A stretch of 64,000 nt of DNA from Coniella vitis (lineage: Eukaryota; Ascomycota; Sordariomycetes; Diaporthales; Schizoparmaceae): NCBI GenBank assembly GCA_011317545.1, contig WUJK01000004.1:2542001-2606000 (forward strand), in the 5' to 3' direction. A program made the position numbers and the translations under genes. The stretch's first letter is position 1. The number at the start of each line of letters is the position of its first letter. This document shows, one piece after another, positions 30,464 to 42,700 of this stretch. The notes under the pieces are model-generated. The model saw only the letters and a list, made by a program, of their open reading frames with translations. It did no database searches and was not told where the DNA came from.

Positions 30464-33400
30464 GGCTGATGCTGCTTTGCGTTCTTGCCTTGTTTGATTT
30501 GGTGGATTTGTTCGCCTGTGTATTGTTGGTTCTATGGTACTTTGGAGATTGGTATTGGTGAAGTTGACGTGTGGAAGTGTGTGTGGTTTCGCAACTGGTG
30601 TGAGGGTGGAAACCGTCGTGTTATGCCTCGGTGGAGGATACGGTGGGGTTGAAGAGCAGAGGGGGAAGAGCCAGACAAGAAATACAGAAGAGGAGAGGGA
30701 TAGGAAAGGTCTGGGAAAGGGGGAGGAGGTGGAAGCTGGGTGGGAGATATCAAAGAGCAGGGGGTTAATGTGGAAGGCGACGAGGTGGAAGAGCGATATC
30801 AAAGAGAATTGAGTGAGTAATAAGTTCAACGCAGTCAGGCAGACAGCCAGTCAGTCATTATCCATTGCCAAACCACTTGGGGACCGTGAGAATGAGATCA
30901 AGTGGCAGTAGATTCTACTTTGAGAGGCCGGCCAGCATACGCCGTTGCTCTAATTCCAGAGTATTTGAACCTTGGGACTCACCATGTTTGTTGTGTAGAA
31001 ACACTCGCTCATACAGATGACCATGCCCAGCTATTGTCTAGTCTAGCCAAGTTCTCTAGACTATATACCTTTGATATTCATAAAAACCTGCCTGCTGCTG
31101 ATACATATGGGAGATCAAGTTGTTGCAATAAAGCCAGATTCTGAGGAAGCAGGTGGTATCCTACTATATAAGTAAGGATCTAGTAAAGCATACTGGGACA
31201 ACTATGATGATGGGCCTTTCATAGTCTTCTTTTAAAGATCATGCTTGTATTGGCAGTCAGTTCAATACAATGGAAGAATGCTTGAGCTCACCAAAGGCCC
31301 TGTGATTTGCTAGCCTACCCCAATCCATCGCCACGCTGACCATACAGGATTCTATATTATCTCACTCTAAAAGGTCCAATGCCAACATTTCTCTCTCAAT
31401 TTGCTTCATCTGCTTAGTTCACTGGTCTTCTTGGCTCTTTGATCGAGTGAACACTGAATGCCATGTAACGCTCCATTCTAGCGTCTCAACCCTGCCGCCA
31501 AAATGGGGCCCAAGCAAATCTCAGCTCTTGGAGGGACATTCAAACCGCAATCGCGGCGTGGCATCCAACAACTGACGGACGGATATGTAAGAAGGGTGTC
31601 ATGATGAGCTAGAGCTGGTGGTGGAGGGGCCAAGGTCTGAGTAAGTTTGGTGACGGCGTCGAGGGTGTGGGAGGAAAAGAAAAGAGAGATTGGAAGAATA
31701 AAATAGTCTTTGTTGAATCAAGTCAACAAAAGATAGTATATACTTATTGCGTATATTTGAATATTATAAAGGACCCAGAAGTCGTTGTTCTGATTATGTA
31801 AACGCTGGTGAGCGTCGGCCTCTGGAGGGTGACCATGAAAAGGAAGGCGGGACCGAGACAACCTGCAGGAACACGACGGGCAAGTCGGCATCAAACGGAA
31901 CCACATGCGCGCAACCGCAGCTCTGGGGCTTGTTCTTGTCTCCCATGGAGGTTGAGCCATTTGCAAAGTCGCGATTGCAAGGTCGCAACGTCGCGTCGCT
32001 TGCCTCTCGCGTGCCTCTTGCGCCGACACACACGTGAACCAGCACTCATGATTTCTTGTTTCCTTCACCTGCTTCCAGCCTGTTTGTCGTCAGCATGGAC
32101 ATGGTTCACCAAATACGCGTCGAGCAAGCAGAGGAGGAAGAGGAAGACGACGAACACGCCGCCGAGTGCTATGACAGCGGTGACAGAACCTTCAGGGACG
32201 AGACACAGCATAATGACACACACACACACACACACACCATAACAGAAGGCGACAAAAGATGCGTATCGAGCGAGGGCCAGCAGCGCAAGCTGGCCCGGAT
32301 CCAAGAACCGCTCGCAAACTATACAAGCCAACCTATCATCGCACAAATTTGACCCAGAGTTTCCGACTCTCGTGCACGAACTTCATGCAGCCGAATGCCG
32401 CATCGTTCACGCCCACGATGCCAGACACCGATGTGCAGTGCGGGTGTACAATGGCTGACTTGGGATCTCTAGGTTCCAGTACATTGGTAGCCAGCTTCGT
32501 TGAACAAGAACAAAAAGGAGAAGAAAATGCAATGCCACTCAATATACCGAAGCTGTCAGGAAGAAACACAGTCGCAGTGCGCAGGCACCCATGAAAACAA
32601 AGACACGGATTCTCTGCCGGCTTACCCTCCCACGCAGGCTGCTGACAAGTGACAGTTGAACCGGGCCTGGGCTTGTTTTGGCCCCCAACGAGTTGCTGCG
32701 AGTGCACTGTCTGCAAGGCGAGCGTGAGTGGGAAGTGGGTGGGCTCCTTCGCCTCAGCCCGACTGGGCGGATCCTCTTGTCCTCTTCCTTCATCGACAGT
32801 CTGTTGGTTGGCATGCTTACAATCATGATGCAACTTGTGGCTGGATTCCTTCGGTAGCCTGCCCGACAGAGATCAGGATTGCTTCTATCTCGACCGACGA
32901 CGAAGACAACGGCGACTGCCGGCAGAGAAGCCGTGAGTGAGCGCAGGCAGCGTCGCGTCAGCCAGCACCTTGGACGCAGAACTAACACACCCGCTCCCAA
33001 CAACACGGCAGAATCTTATATTTGGTGCCGCATGCTGTGCGGCGGCGCGGCCTTTCCTCAGCACTGCCGGCGTACGTAAGATGTCGTTGGAGGGACTTGG
33101 ACTTCGCACCACCACCACTACAAGCACCACCACAAGGACCAGCATCAGCACCAGCACCAGCAGCACCACGGCCAATCAACCCTCTTTGACTTCCTTCTCT
33201 TGCAAGGAAGGCAGAAGCAAGCGGGGGGCGCGCAAGACAGGTTGCTGCCACAGCTCCAGGCAACTCTTATTACCAAAAATGGCACCGCCGCCTAAGCCCC
33301 GCCGAACTATAGCCGCGCCCGTTTTGGCACCCGCATGGCTGGGGACACTCATGATGGGCCTGTGCACAAGCAAAACCCAGTTACCATGCAGTGGCATGGC

Positions 33401-34313
33401 ACGGCATGGCATGGCCAGGTACCCAAAGCATCAAAAGGCACGGCCCGACCTGCAGCCGCTGGTGCAATGCTGGCTGGCACTGTCACCTTGGCGAGAGGCG
33501 TGTCAGAAAGTTGTGTAGTCCCTCCCTGGCCGCTTTTGGTGGCCCCGTTGTGGGCCTTTTGGCCCCCACGATCGTTATGGCATCAGGAAGAAAAAAAGGA
33601 AGAAGAGAAAAACAACAGACTGTCTGATCCTCCCTGGCTCACACTAAGCAAGAATGGCGGAGAGGTAGAAAGTGAGAGACTACACCTGTTGTTACACCTG
33701 TTTTTACACCTGCGGTACCCGAGAATGACGAAGAAAAAGAAACAAGACAAAATCCCAAGTCGATATGCTTTGGCCGTTGCAACTCCATACTCGAATCCTG
33801 CAGGATGGTTATCCATCTATGCTTTTTCTATATTCGCTGCCATGGCTCGCCCAGCTCATGACATGACATCAAACGGGGGTAGCGGGCAACAATGGAATGG
33901 CAATTTGGTCGGCAAGACGGCGAGGCCATAGTTAGTTGTACTGCGCCTGGTACCGGTTGGGCCCTTAGCCGCGACAGTGAGACCATCGTGTCGGTCAAGC
34001 CTTTTGGAGTGGAAGCACGTCGGCTAGACTGGCAATGGCCAACGAACGCTGCCTGTCGTGGTTGTCTGCCGATATATCGCTGGGTCAGCACCAGGCGGCT
34101 CTCATCACAACCACCGTCTCCTCCATCTCTGTGTATAAGAGTCTCGAGGAGAGCCGCCCTGATGTTTGTGATACAAGACAGAGCAGCTCCTCGTTCAGCA
34201 CCAACTCTTGCGCCGGCCAGCTTCAAGATACACACCATCGCCACGGTCAACATTACATTCACCAGATCTGATACGACAACATATCTGATCAGCAGCAGAG
34301 ACTCACCGTCACA
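30464..34313. other. Gene-poor stretch with possible repeat relics
   Basis: No protein gene is supported in 3.8 kb. Part 30850-31490 is AT-richer and full of stops, and may be an old inactivated repeat. At 31503 a short frame (MGPKQISALGGTFKPQ, 28 codons) follows a CT-rich promoter-like stretch and runs into GTAAGA, so it could be the first exon of a decayed or unseen gene. Part 31750-33950 is GC-neutral with short unrelated frames, a CA repeat at 32217-32238 and GGCATGGC-like repeats near 33395-33415. Confidence 0.35.
32217..32238 (+). repeat. (AC)n dinucleotide repeat
   Basis: About eleven AC units lie in gene-poor DNA. This is a simple microsatellite. Confidence 0.85.
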
Positions 34314-34823
34314 ATGGGCGTGCATACCCCATCTTGGCTTGATGCCGCTGCAGCAGCGGTAGACTGCAGTCTGGCTGGTCGCTACCACAGGCGCAGAAAC
34401 AGCATCAACAGCTTGAACGAAGCTGAACTCGACGAAAGCGACTCGGCCACACCCACGCCATACTCCCATTCCATCACCGCAGCGACCACTGTGGGCCACA
34501 ACTCTATGCCCAACCCTCCCGCGCTGCCTTTGCCCGGGCCACATCCTCGTCCGGGTTCGATCCCCGCACAACCGCACCCGCAACCACCTACGCCTCCAGA
34601 TGCGCCTCCTACACCACCACGGTCCACTCGACAACGACCATCAACACGCTGTGCGCTGGCCGTGCTGGCCGCCACTTCGTTGCTCGACGGCGATGGCGAG
34701 TTTCCGTGGTTGGTCACGTACCCGACTCCGCGGCCGCCGCCCTCTCCTCGACCCTACCCTCGGCCTGGACCTGGTGCGCCCCATCCGCCTCCTGGCACGC
34801 TCACCCCACCTCCCTCGCCCTGA
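34314..34823 (+). CDS. Possible proline-rich hypothetical protein
   Basis: An open frame of 169 codons starts with ATG in good context (GTCACAATGGGC) and ends TGA. The first ~55 residues look protein-like (WLDAAAAAVDCSLAGRYHRR, then INSLNEAELDESD). The rest is dominated by proline (PPTPPDAPPTPP, and a final PPPGTLTPPPSP) and could be chance GC-rich reading. There is no signal peptide, membrane segment or known domain. An intron after about codon 60 is possible. I do not recognise it; the chance that it is real but wrongly ended is considerable. Confidence 0.35.
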   Translation: MGVHTPSWLDAAAAAVDCSLAGRYHRRRNSINSLNEAELDESDSATPTPYSHSITAATTVGHNSMPNPPALPLPGPHPRPGSIPAQPHPQPPTPPDAPPTPPRSTRQRPSTRCALAVLAATSLLDGDGEFPWLVTYPTPRPPPSPRPYPRPGPGAPHPPPGTLTPPPSP

Positions 34824-36968
34824 GCTGAGATGGCTGGTTGTGCCAATCTTTCATTCGCGAGAGGGGATCAGTGCCGCAAAGCTGCTGTCTGGATCATGTC
34901 TTTTGATCCCTTCTTTACCTTGTGCGGAGTCCGTCTTTCGAGGTGCACTCTTTGAGGCTACACTCTTTTTTTCTTTTTCTCCTTTTTTTTCCTCTTCCAC
35001 TTTCATGGTGGCATTTGCGGAGTCTGGGCTTGCTTTTTTGCTTTTTCCCGTCCGGAGTAGGTGTCATTCTCTTATTATCTCTTTGACTTGCCCCTTGTTG
35101 TTTTTTGTCTGCACCTGCTTGTTATTCATTCACTATACAAGTATGCAGTAGTTGGTCAAGCATGGAAGGAGTCATGATACGGAAGGAAAATTTATAAAGA
35201 GCGGTCATGTATCCCCCACAGAACATGTTTGTGTGGCATGTTGTCCAGGTTTTGATGGTTTCTACGGCGTACAGGTTACTCAATTTTTGGTTTTGGTCTG
35301 GCGTACTAGATGCAATGTTTTATAGTGACCCTTTTTCCTATCTCTCTCTGTCTTGGTCTCTTTTGCACAATCACATCAAGCGGTCGTTTACATTACTTGT
35401 CGATGCAACGGCGGGGTTCAGGAGTCGATTGGTACTTCACAGCATGTATGTTCTTGTTCTTCTGGTTTCTGGGTGGGCATATCGGTGTTGTGCAGGTTGC
35501 ATAGTATCCGGGGGGGGTCGCATATATATCGAATAGCAGGTCACGAGTCACTGAGATATTTCTTTTTCTTTCTCCTTTTTTTTTCTTTTATTCCTTCGTT
35601 CATCTCGTTATCTTTATTCCACTCTACTGTACACTGTCCTGGCTCTACCGTTCTCTTTTCTTGGTTGGACGCTCTGCCGTGCAAAGAGCGCTATCGAGGC
35701 TGGATACGTACAGCTTACTTACACACATAGTATCGACTTTTCTTTTAATGGCACGCATAGTGAGATGCTGCTAATCCTATAGAGGTCACCCAAATAGGCC
35801 TCCCTTGCTGCTGTTTACAGTTTTGTCGAGGCTGAGTCGATGCTATCCATGCACATGACTTGTTGTCAGCACCATTTCATCCTCTCAGCCACAATTCTTC
35901 GACTCCTTTTTGGTTGATCAATAGACCAATCAAGCCAAGCAGGCAGACAGGCAAAAACCGACACGCAAAGATATGAGCATCGCCTTTTTTCCTAGGAGAA
36001 CTCGGGATGGCCATACTCATAGTATGCATGTTGAGAGATACCAACACCCGAGAAAAGGGGAAGAAGGAAAAGGCAAAAAGACGTACTGTTGTAACACACA
36101 TACATACATACAAACGAACGAAACAGCGGGGGGAGGGTGGCAGGGGTCTGTCGCGGTTTAAATGAGCCAAGTGGCTCAACCTTCGCGTTCCCACCCAAAA
36201 GTAAGGGAAAAAGCGGAGCCTTTGCTGCCGGGGATTATTTTTGTCGTATGTATGGTTATGGTACGGGTGCGGTGGGTGAATTCCTTTCCCCCCCTCCCAG
36301 GGTGAGTCTGTCACCCGACCCCAGCCCAACCCGGCCCTTTGCTTAGCCTTTCTTTGGTCGGGCTGTCTGGGTTTGTCTGCCAGTGGGGGTAGGACGGCTG
36401 TGGTCGGCGTGAGCCACGCTGTTGCATAAAGAAGAAAAACCGATGATGCTGTAACTGACCAGTAATGGTGGTGTGCTGTGGTGGTGTTTTATGGCGGGCG
36501 GGCGGGTATTGCTGAATCTACAAATCCCCACTGTTGCTCACCTCTATACCTTTTTTCCCTTCCTTTTTAACCTTTTTAACCTTTTCCTTCCTTCTTCAGT
36601 TTATCCCATCCAACCTTGCATTTCTCCTGCGACTTCGATCCGTTGAACATTTTTTCTTTTCTTTTTGGAACAACCCTTTTTGTTCGTTTGTTAGGGCCCG
36701 TTTTGATCGGCTGTAACTTCTTCTCTGTTTCTTGTCGTATCCTTTTTCTTGTGAAAACCATTACAGTATTCTTTTCTTTTAGAGCGACGTTTGTGAGATA
36801 TCCACTGGTCTGAGCTATTTATACCTTGAACTTGAACAGAAAGAGAAGGAGAAGGAAAGAAGTCGAAAAAGAAAAAGGGAAAAAAAAAGCAACCAGAGCA
36901 GAAGACACACCACATTACAGCCCCAACTACACAACCCAACAACTCACCATCTCCGAAAAATAAAAAAA
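34824..36968. other. Intergenic region upstream of the UstYa-like gene
   Basis: No gene is supported. Long T-rich blocks (34960-35000, 35560-35600, 36540-36790) alternate with ordinary sequence. The last 150 bases before 36969 are purine-rich and end in an A-rich patch just before the ATG, which fits a leader. Confidence 0.4.
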
Positions 36969-38461
36969 ATGGGCAGCGAGTATACCACCATACCGCACAA
37001 AAGCGAACCAGAGTCAGAAGTCGTCCAGGTGCTGTACGACTACGACGACGACGACGACGACAATCACAGCCACGCAGCCCAAGACGAGCATGTCGAGTTT
37101 AACCTCACCCACAATCTGCACAACCTCCAGCACTACAATCTCACCGATAGCAGCACCAGCAGCATAAGAAACCGATACGAACAAGCGCGGCGCGAGTGGG
37201 AGCGGCGTTCGCGTTTCTACGACAATGTGCGCAGGGGGCTGTATCTCGTGCCGCTGGTGCTGTTTGCGCTGGTCTTGGGCTTTTGTGTAGGGCGCAAGCA
37301 TGCCGGGGCGCATGGGATGGGCGGGGGGAGTGGGAGTGGGAGTGGGAGTGGGAGTGGGAGTGGGAGTGGGAGCAGCGCGGAGGTGGTGGTTGAGAGTGGA
37401 AAGGGGAACGGGTTGCTGCCACCGCAGGCGTTTGTGCCGGAGAGTATGTGTCTTTTTTTTGTTTTCCCAGATTTCCAAACTTTTGGGGGATATATATATG
37501 TGTGTGTGTATGTGTGTGTTGTGAGAGAGAAAGAGAAAGAGAGAGAGACAGAGAGAGAGAGGATACCTGCGTGCCTATACGCACACCTACGCACTCACGC
37601 AACCCACGTACCCAATCAGAAAGGCTAACCTGCTGTCACTCACAATAGTTCCCCTCAAGGAGGTTCAATTCCAGAGCCCCACGGCTTATGAGGACACAAG
37701 CATCGACGGAGACAAGCTATGGCACGACCTCATGCCGGGTGAGTACAGCAAGCAGCCTTTTTCCACACCACTTGACCTTTTCTTTTTCTTTTTCCTTTTT
37801 CTTTTCCAAAGGGGAGAGGGGGGCGGAGGGTCTGCCGAAGTTGAATTGGTATCTATGGCTCAACCATTCTCGGTTTCCAAACTTATATGTGCTGATATAC
37901 ATGACCTTGCATAGTTGGCGGTGGGTTTGTTCGGGTGCCGTACCCACGAAGATACGACATGCCAGTTAGTAAAGCCATCGAGGATGACTCTGAAGAGGCC
38001 GAGATATACTCTGTGTCGGGGCTGCATCAGTTGCACTGTCTGGTGAGTCTCTGGAATCATGCCTTTTCTCTCTTTCTCACAATCTCAACCCTCTTTCCTC
38101 CTCTTTCCTCCTATTTTCTTCTTGCCACAAAAAGCATACCCAAAAGATTAAAAAAAAAACATTGTCCTCACACCCACCCCCCCAAACCCCACAGGGCGTC
38201 CTCCGCGACGTAATCAAGAAATACGAATCCCACTCCAAATCGCGCTTCGCAGGCGCCGGCCACGAGTACCACTGCATCGACTACCTGCGGCAGTCCGTCA
38301 TGTGCGCGGGCGACACGACCCTCGACTTTGCCGAGATGCACGCCGACGGGACGCGCAGCGGCTTCTCGGGCGCGGGCGCGACGCACCAGTGTCGCGACTG
38401 GCATGCGATTGTGGACTGGGCTGTGGAGCACCGCGCGGGGAATCGCACGGGGATTGTGTGA
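36969..38461 (+). CDS. UstYa-like (DUF3328) membrane oxidase
   Basis: Exons 36969-37443, 37649-37738, 37915-38042 and 38195-38461 join in frame (donors GTATGT, GTGAGT, GTGAGT; acceptors ATAG, ATAG, ACAG) to give 319 residues. The N-terminus is cytosolic with a run of seven Asp. One membrane helix lies at about 91-108 (LYLVPLVLFALVLGFCVG), followed by a Gly-Ser repeat linker. The luminal domain has the two diagnostic motifs HQLHC and, about 30 residues later, HEYHCIDYLRQ with MC downstream. UstYa-family proteins carry out oxidative cyclisation, hydroxylation or chlorination in ustiloxin-type RiPP and other fungal natural product pathways; the His/Cys motifs are thought to bind the metal. The immediate neighbours are not typical pathway genes and no KEX2-repeat precursor is seen nearby. 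The family call is firm; the substrate is unknown. Confidence 0.88.
37322..37372 (+). repeat. (GGGAGT)n hexamer coding a Gly-Ser linker; G-quadruplex candidate
   Basis: About eight GGGAGT units are read as alternating Gly and Ser directly after the membrane helix of the UstYa-like protein. Four or more GGG runs separated by three bases on the coding strand fit the quadruplex pattern, in both DNA and mRNA. Confidence 0.85.
37519..37561 (+). repeat. GA-rich repeat in first intron of the UstYa-like gene
   Basis: An imperfect (GA)n stretch follows a (TG)n stretch (37497-37520) inside the intron 37444-37648. Confidence 0.8.
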
Positions 38462-39115
38462 AAGGAGGATTTCTTGTGCATATCGCTAAGGAGGCTGATG
38501 GAGGAGGGAAGTATTCTTGGAGCGTAGGCGGATCGCGGGTGAAGAGGGATATCATAGACTGGCAGGCTGGTAACAGCGACAGTCGGGTTTCTAAAAGAGA
38601 AATGGCCATATATGTGGCTTTATTACAGTGCAAAAGACTCGACAAGTCTCACCTTTCTACAGGAGTGTGGTTGTCACGAAAGTGGAAGCCTGGTGGTGAT
38701 TAACGAAGAAGCGGGCATGGAGGAAAACGGATGTATACTGCAACGCTTTGTTTATATTCAAAAACATAATCTTCATCCTCGTGTCATGTTGCAGCGGAGA
38801 CTACTTACATTTCCAAGCTCTTTCTTATTCTTTTCTAGTACTATTATAGATGGAGATCTGTGGATATATATGATAGTTCACCAACTCATTGCCACAAAGA
38901 CAAGATGGCATCAAAACAAGAGCAGAAATCAGAGGCGAAGAGAATTGAGAAAGCCCTGACATCTTTCCATAACATATATTCTTCTGTATTCTCCTGAAAG
39001 GCTCACCGGAAAAGTCGCTTCCTAAGTCTCGTTGAGCCCCTTCATTCCCAACCCTGACCAACCCCACCAAGAAAAATATCTATCCTGCCCACCTCCCAAC
39101 ACACAACCATCCCAT
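38462..39115. other. Convergent 3' spacer
   Basis: This spacer lies between the ends of the UstYa-like gene and the GT2 gene. I see no gene in it. Confidence 0.5.
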
Positions 39116-42100
39116 CTACCAGGAAAACGTCATGAGCGCAGGATTCAACGCAATCGGCAACAACACATGTGACGTCGCCACAGTCGCCATGGGCAAGATG
39201 GCCACAAAATCGCGAATCTCCCAGCCGTACGGCACGGCCGGCGACGTGGCCAAGAACACCATGATGGCCACAAACAACAGGGACAAGAAGATGGACACCT
39301 TGAACCGGCGCAGCACCTTGGGCACTTCAATGAAGAAATTGGAAAAGGTAAACTCCTTGGCCGTCGCGCCCCAGACCATGTCAATCTCAAACATGTGCGC
39401 CAGGATCGCCGCCGACAGGTGCAGCGACAGGCCGCCGAGGAAAATGGCCAGCATGACGGTCCACTTGAGGTTCTCGTACAGCGCGTGGACGAGGCGCTTT
39501 TCGTTGACGCGGTACCGCATCACGGCGAGGGCCAGGTTGCCGAGCCCGTTGAAGACGAGGATGATGGTGAACCAGACCTGCCACGAGTCAATGTAGTAGC
39601 GGTCCAGGCTGGCCTGCCACCAGCCCACCATGAAGTAGTTGACCGTCGTCAGGATCCAGGCCGCGGCAATGGCATAGTAGGTGCCCACGTACGCCACAAT
39701 GGTCACCTTGGACGCCACGGGGATGCCCGACGTCAGGAACTGCCAAAAGAGCTTGGTCAGGGGCCCGCGCGTGAGCCACAGGCGCAGAGGATTGAAGAGC
39801 AGCTCGTTGCACCCGTACGCGTACTTTTCCCACCGCGCCAGCTCGTCGTAGACAGTGAGCGACACGCCCTCCTTGAAGCCCTCGCCCGCCCACGCGGCCA
39901 GCCGGATGATGTAGCCCGCCGACTGCAGCCGCAGCGACATGTCAAAGTCCTCCGAGACGTGCGACTCGGACCAGAACTTCTCGTAGCCGTCGGCGTCCTG
40001 GTAGCTGACGGCCTGCAGGGCCGTCCAGCGCAGCATCGCATTGTGGCCCACAAAGGGGCTTGAATCGCCGTTGGCCACCGTGTAGCGGATGGCAGAGTAG
40101 ATCATGTCGGTGAAGAAGGTGATGCCGTTCTCGAAGAAGTTGTGTACCACCTGCATGACCCCCGACGAGAACTGCAGAATCGCCACCTCGGGGCTCAGCT
40201 GCATCTCCGACACGGCGTCGAGGAGACAGTCCACGGGGACGCGCGTGTCCGAGTCCACCAGCAGAATGTAGTCTCCAACGCGAATGTTGCCGTCCGCCCA
40301 CACGACGCCGGCCCCCGTGCGCGCAACCGCCGTCTCGAGGGCCGCGCTGTACGCGCGCGACTCGTCCGCGTTCGTCCAGCTGGGCCCGCGCCACACCCGC
40401 GCGAGCAAGTCCTCGACTGTGTTGGACATGTGCAGCGCAAAGTTCATGTTGGAGGCCTTTTTGAACTTGCCGCGGCGCTGGAAGCCCTGCTCGCCGTGCG
40501 GTGGGCGCGCGACCCAGCCTATGTTGTTGTCGGCGTAAAAGTCGATGCGCGCCTGGCGCTCCGCGGCATCGAGGAGCTGCAGCCCGTCGTCGTTGATGAA
40601 GAGATTGACGGAGCCGCCTTGCAGCTCGTAGGTGGTCATTGCGGCCTTGAGCGAGCGCACGGTGGGCGCAATCACGGCGTCGAGGCCCTCTTTGTAGACG
40701 GGGCATTGGATGGTGACGTGGGGGAGCGCGGCGACGTTGCGGAGGCGCGGGGGCAGCTCGGCCGAGAAGAACTTGGAGTTGCCCTCGAGCTGGCGGATGG
40801 GGCCCATGATCTGCGCGAGCGAGCCAAAGATGACCTGGGCAAAGAAGAGCGAGAAGAAGACCTGTACGGGGTAGAGGCCCAGGATGCCCAGCCGGGGCCA
40901 GAACCCATCGCTCATGACCTCGATGGTCACCTGGCGCAGCGCCGCGCCGAGCGACAGCATGATGGCGGCGAGGGTCAAGGCCAGCAAGAACGAGTTCATG
41001 ATCTTGACGGGCCGCACCTTGGCGAGCACCTGGCCTTCTTTGTCGTAGCCTAGCGGCTCGGCGCGGGGGATCGCCTTGCGTCGTGCCTTGGAGGCCTTTG
41101 CTGCGGCGGCCTCGGCGTCGTCGGGTGCGCTCCAGACGAGCTTCATGAGTTCCTTTTCGATTTCGACGGCGCGCGAGACAAGGTGCAGTGCTTCATCGTC
41201 CCAGACAACGAGGAGGCCCTGGTCCTTGACAAAGGCCGCGTTCTGGGCTTTGCGGCAGTAGGCGACGTAGTCCATGCTGTGGACCATCTGGATGCGCTGG
41301 CCGTTGCCCAGCGGCACGTCGACGGCATCGGGGGACCAGGATACGAAGGCTTTGATGATTCCTGTGTTGATGGTTATGGCACACTAGCGAGGAGGAGGAG
41401 GAAGAAGAAGAAGAAGCACATCAGTTGGCACCATATTCACAAAAGGATGGGTAGAAAAGGTGGGCAGGAAAACTTGTATACTCACTTGAACATTGAGCTT
41501 CGCCATGGATCTCGCAAACGCCGACTCAACCAGTCGAGGCGGACACGTCACGTAGCGGCCTCTGACTTTACGAACCAGACATCCTTCCGCCTCGCCTTGA
41601 CTGTCCGCCACCCACATGTGCGCGCACTGCTGCTGGTAGAGGTAGTTGGCCATGATCTCATGCCTCATCTCCTCCAGCAGAGCAGTGCTCTCGTCCTTGG
41701 GCTGGACAGTCGTGATGGACCGCCTGGAGCGTGCGCGGGAGTAGATGGACGACGGACGGGGCGTGTGCTTTGGCTTGCGCCCATGTGAAACGGGAATCCT
41801 CGAGCTGGTCGTGGACAGAGGCCGCGACTGGCTTTGTTCAGTACGAGGGGCCGCTGAACTGGAGCGAGACGCTGGTCTGCGTGGAAGGCCACGGCGAGAC
41901 GAGGATGGGCGTGGGGTGGTGGTGCGAAGTGATCTGACTTGCAACGATGCGGCTTGAGAGCGGGATGAGGACCGTGCGACTCGAGAGGCCGAACCACGGG
42001 CGCCTCTCACCCGTCGGCCTCCATGGTGAAGAGAGCCAGATCTCGTGGCGGTGTCTTCATTCTCATCTTCACTTGTAGAAGAAGTGGCCCTCGACGTGTA

Positions 42101-42700
42101 GTGAGGCTGTGAATGGGGCTGGTGTCTGAGCTCGCCATCTCCACTATAGTCTGACGGTGCAGGAGTATTGTTGGGAGCCTCGGTGTGTTGGTCTGGGCTG
42201 CTGCCTCTGCTGATGCTGCGACGGGTGCGAGCTCGCTCTGAAGACGAGGTACGACGGACATGCCCGCGTGTATGCCCGCGGCGACCGCCTTCTACAAATG
42301 GCTCTGCAGTGTCAGCCGACGGAACGGGCATGTCGATGTGTGATGAAGCCAAGTCCGCCAGTGCTGCTGCTGCACGGCGAGCGTCGTCGCTTGTCGCGCG
42401 GCTGCCACGCCTGCTGTGAGACGACATGTTGGGCCAAGGAGCTGTGCCGTCGGTGTTGTTTGTATGGCCGGGATGACCGGCTCTGTAGGTGCTGGCAGAG
42501 TTGCGTCTATTTCGGGAGAAGATTCTCCTCGGCTCACGACGAAGTTGGGGCGTGTTGTCCTCAGTCTCGCGATGTATCCCTGCTCTTCGCCTGTTGGTGT
42601 TGTGACCACTTGCACCACTGCTTGAAGAAAGCGTTGACCCGTCAGTCAGGCTTGGAAGGTCTGAGAGTGCAGGAGGACACGAGCCGCAAGCTCTGCTCAT
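39116..42700 (-). CDS. Family 2 glycosyltransferase required for hyphal growth type (GT2), with long basic N-terminal extension
   Basis: Exon 42700-41486 joins exon 41383-39116 in phase 0 (donor GTGAGT, acceptor GCTAG), giving 1160 residues. The first ~335 residues are disordered, very rich in Ser, Arg and Thr. A conserved core then begins at MRHEIMANYLYQQQCAHMW and GCLVRKVRGRYVTCPP, crosses the splice join and leads to two membrane helices. The catalytic domain has NDDG (about 669-672), DSDTR (about 782-786) and SEDFD (about 882-886), the acidic residues of processive GT2 enzymes. About five more membrane helices follow. It resembles the GT2 protein of Zymoseptoria and Fusarium needed for filamentous growth on solid surfaces, whose product polysaccharide is not settled. 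The start at 42700 is the outermost ATG; a start nearer the core is possible, so the extension is uncertain. Confidence 0.85.

Noticed and set aside
34550..34575. tRNA T-arm-like text (GGGTTCGATCCCC)
   Set aside because: Only four stem pairs, and no A box, anticodon arm or acceptor stem in the expected upstream distance.
33828..34634. Long minus-strand open frame of 268 codons
   Set aside because: Arg/Cys/Trp-rich composition without any domain; it is probably the complement of the GC-rich stretch at 34314.
39116..41317. Reading the GT2 catalytic part as a complete separate gene
   Set aside because: Its apparent start is GTG inside an exon. The upstream exon with LYQQQC joins it in phase and belongs to the same family.
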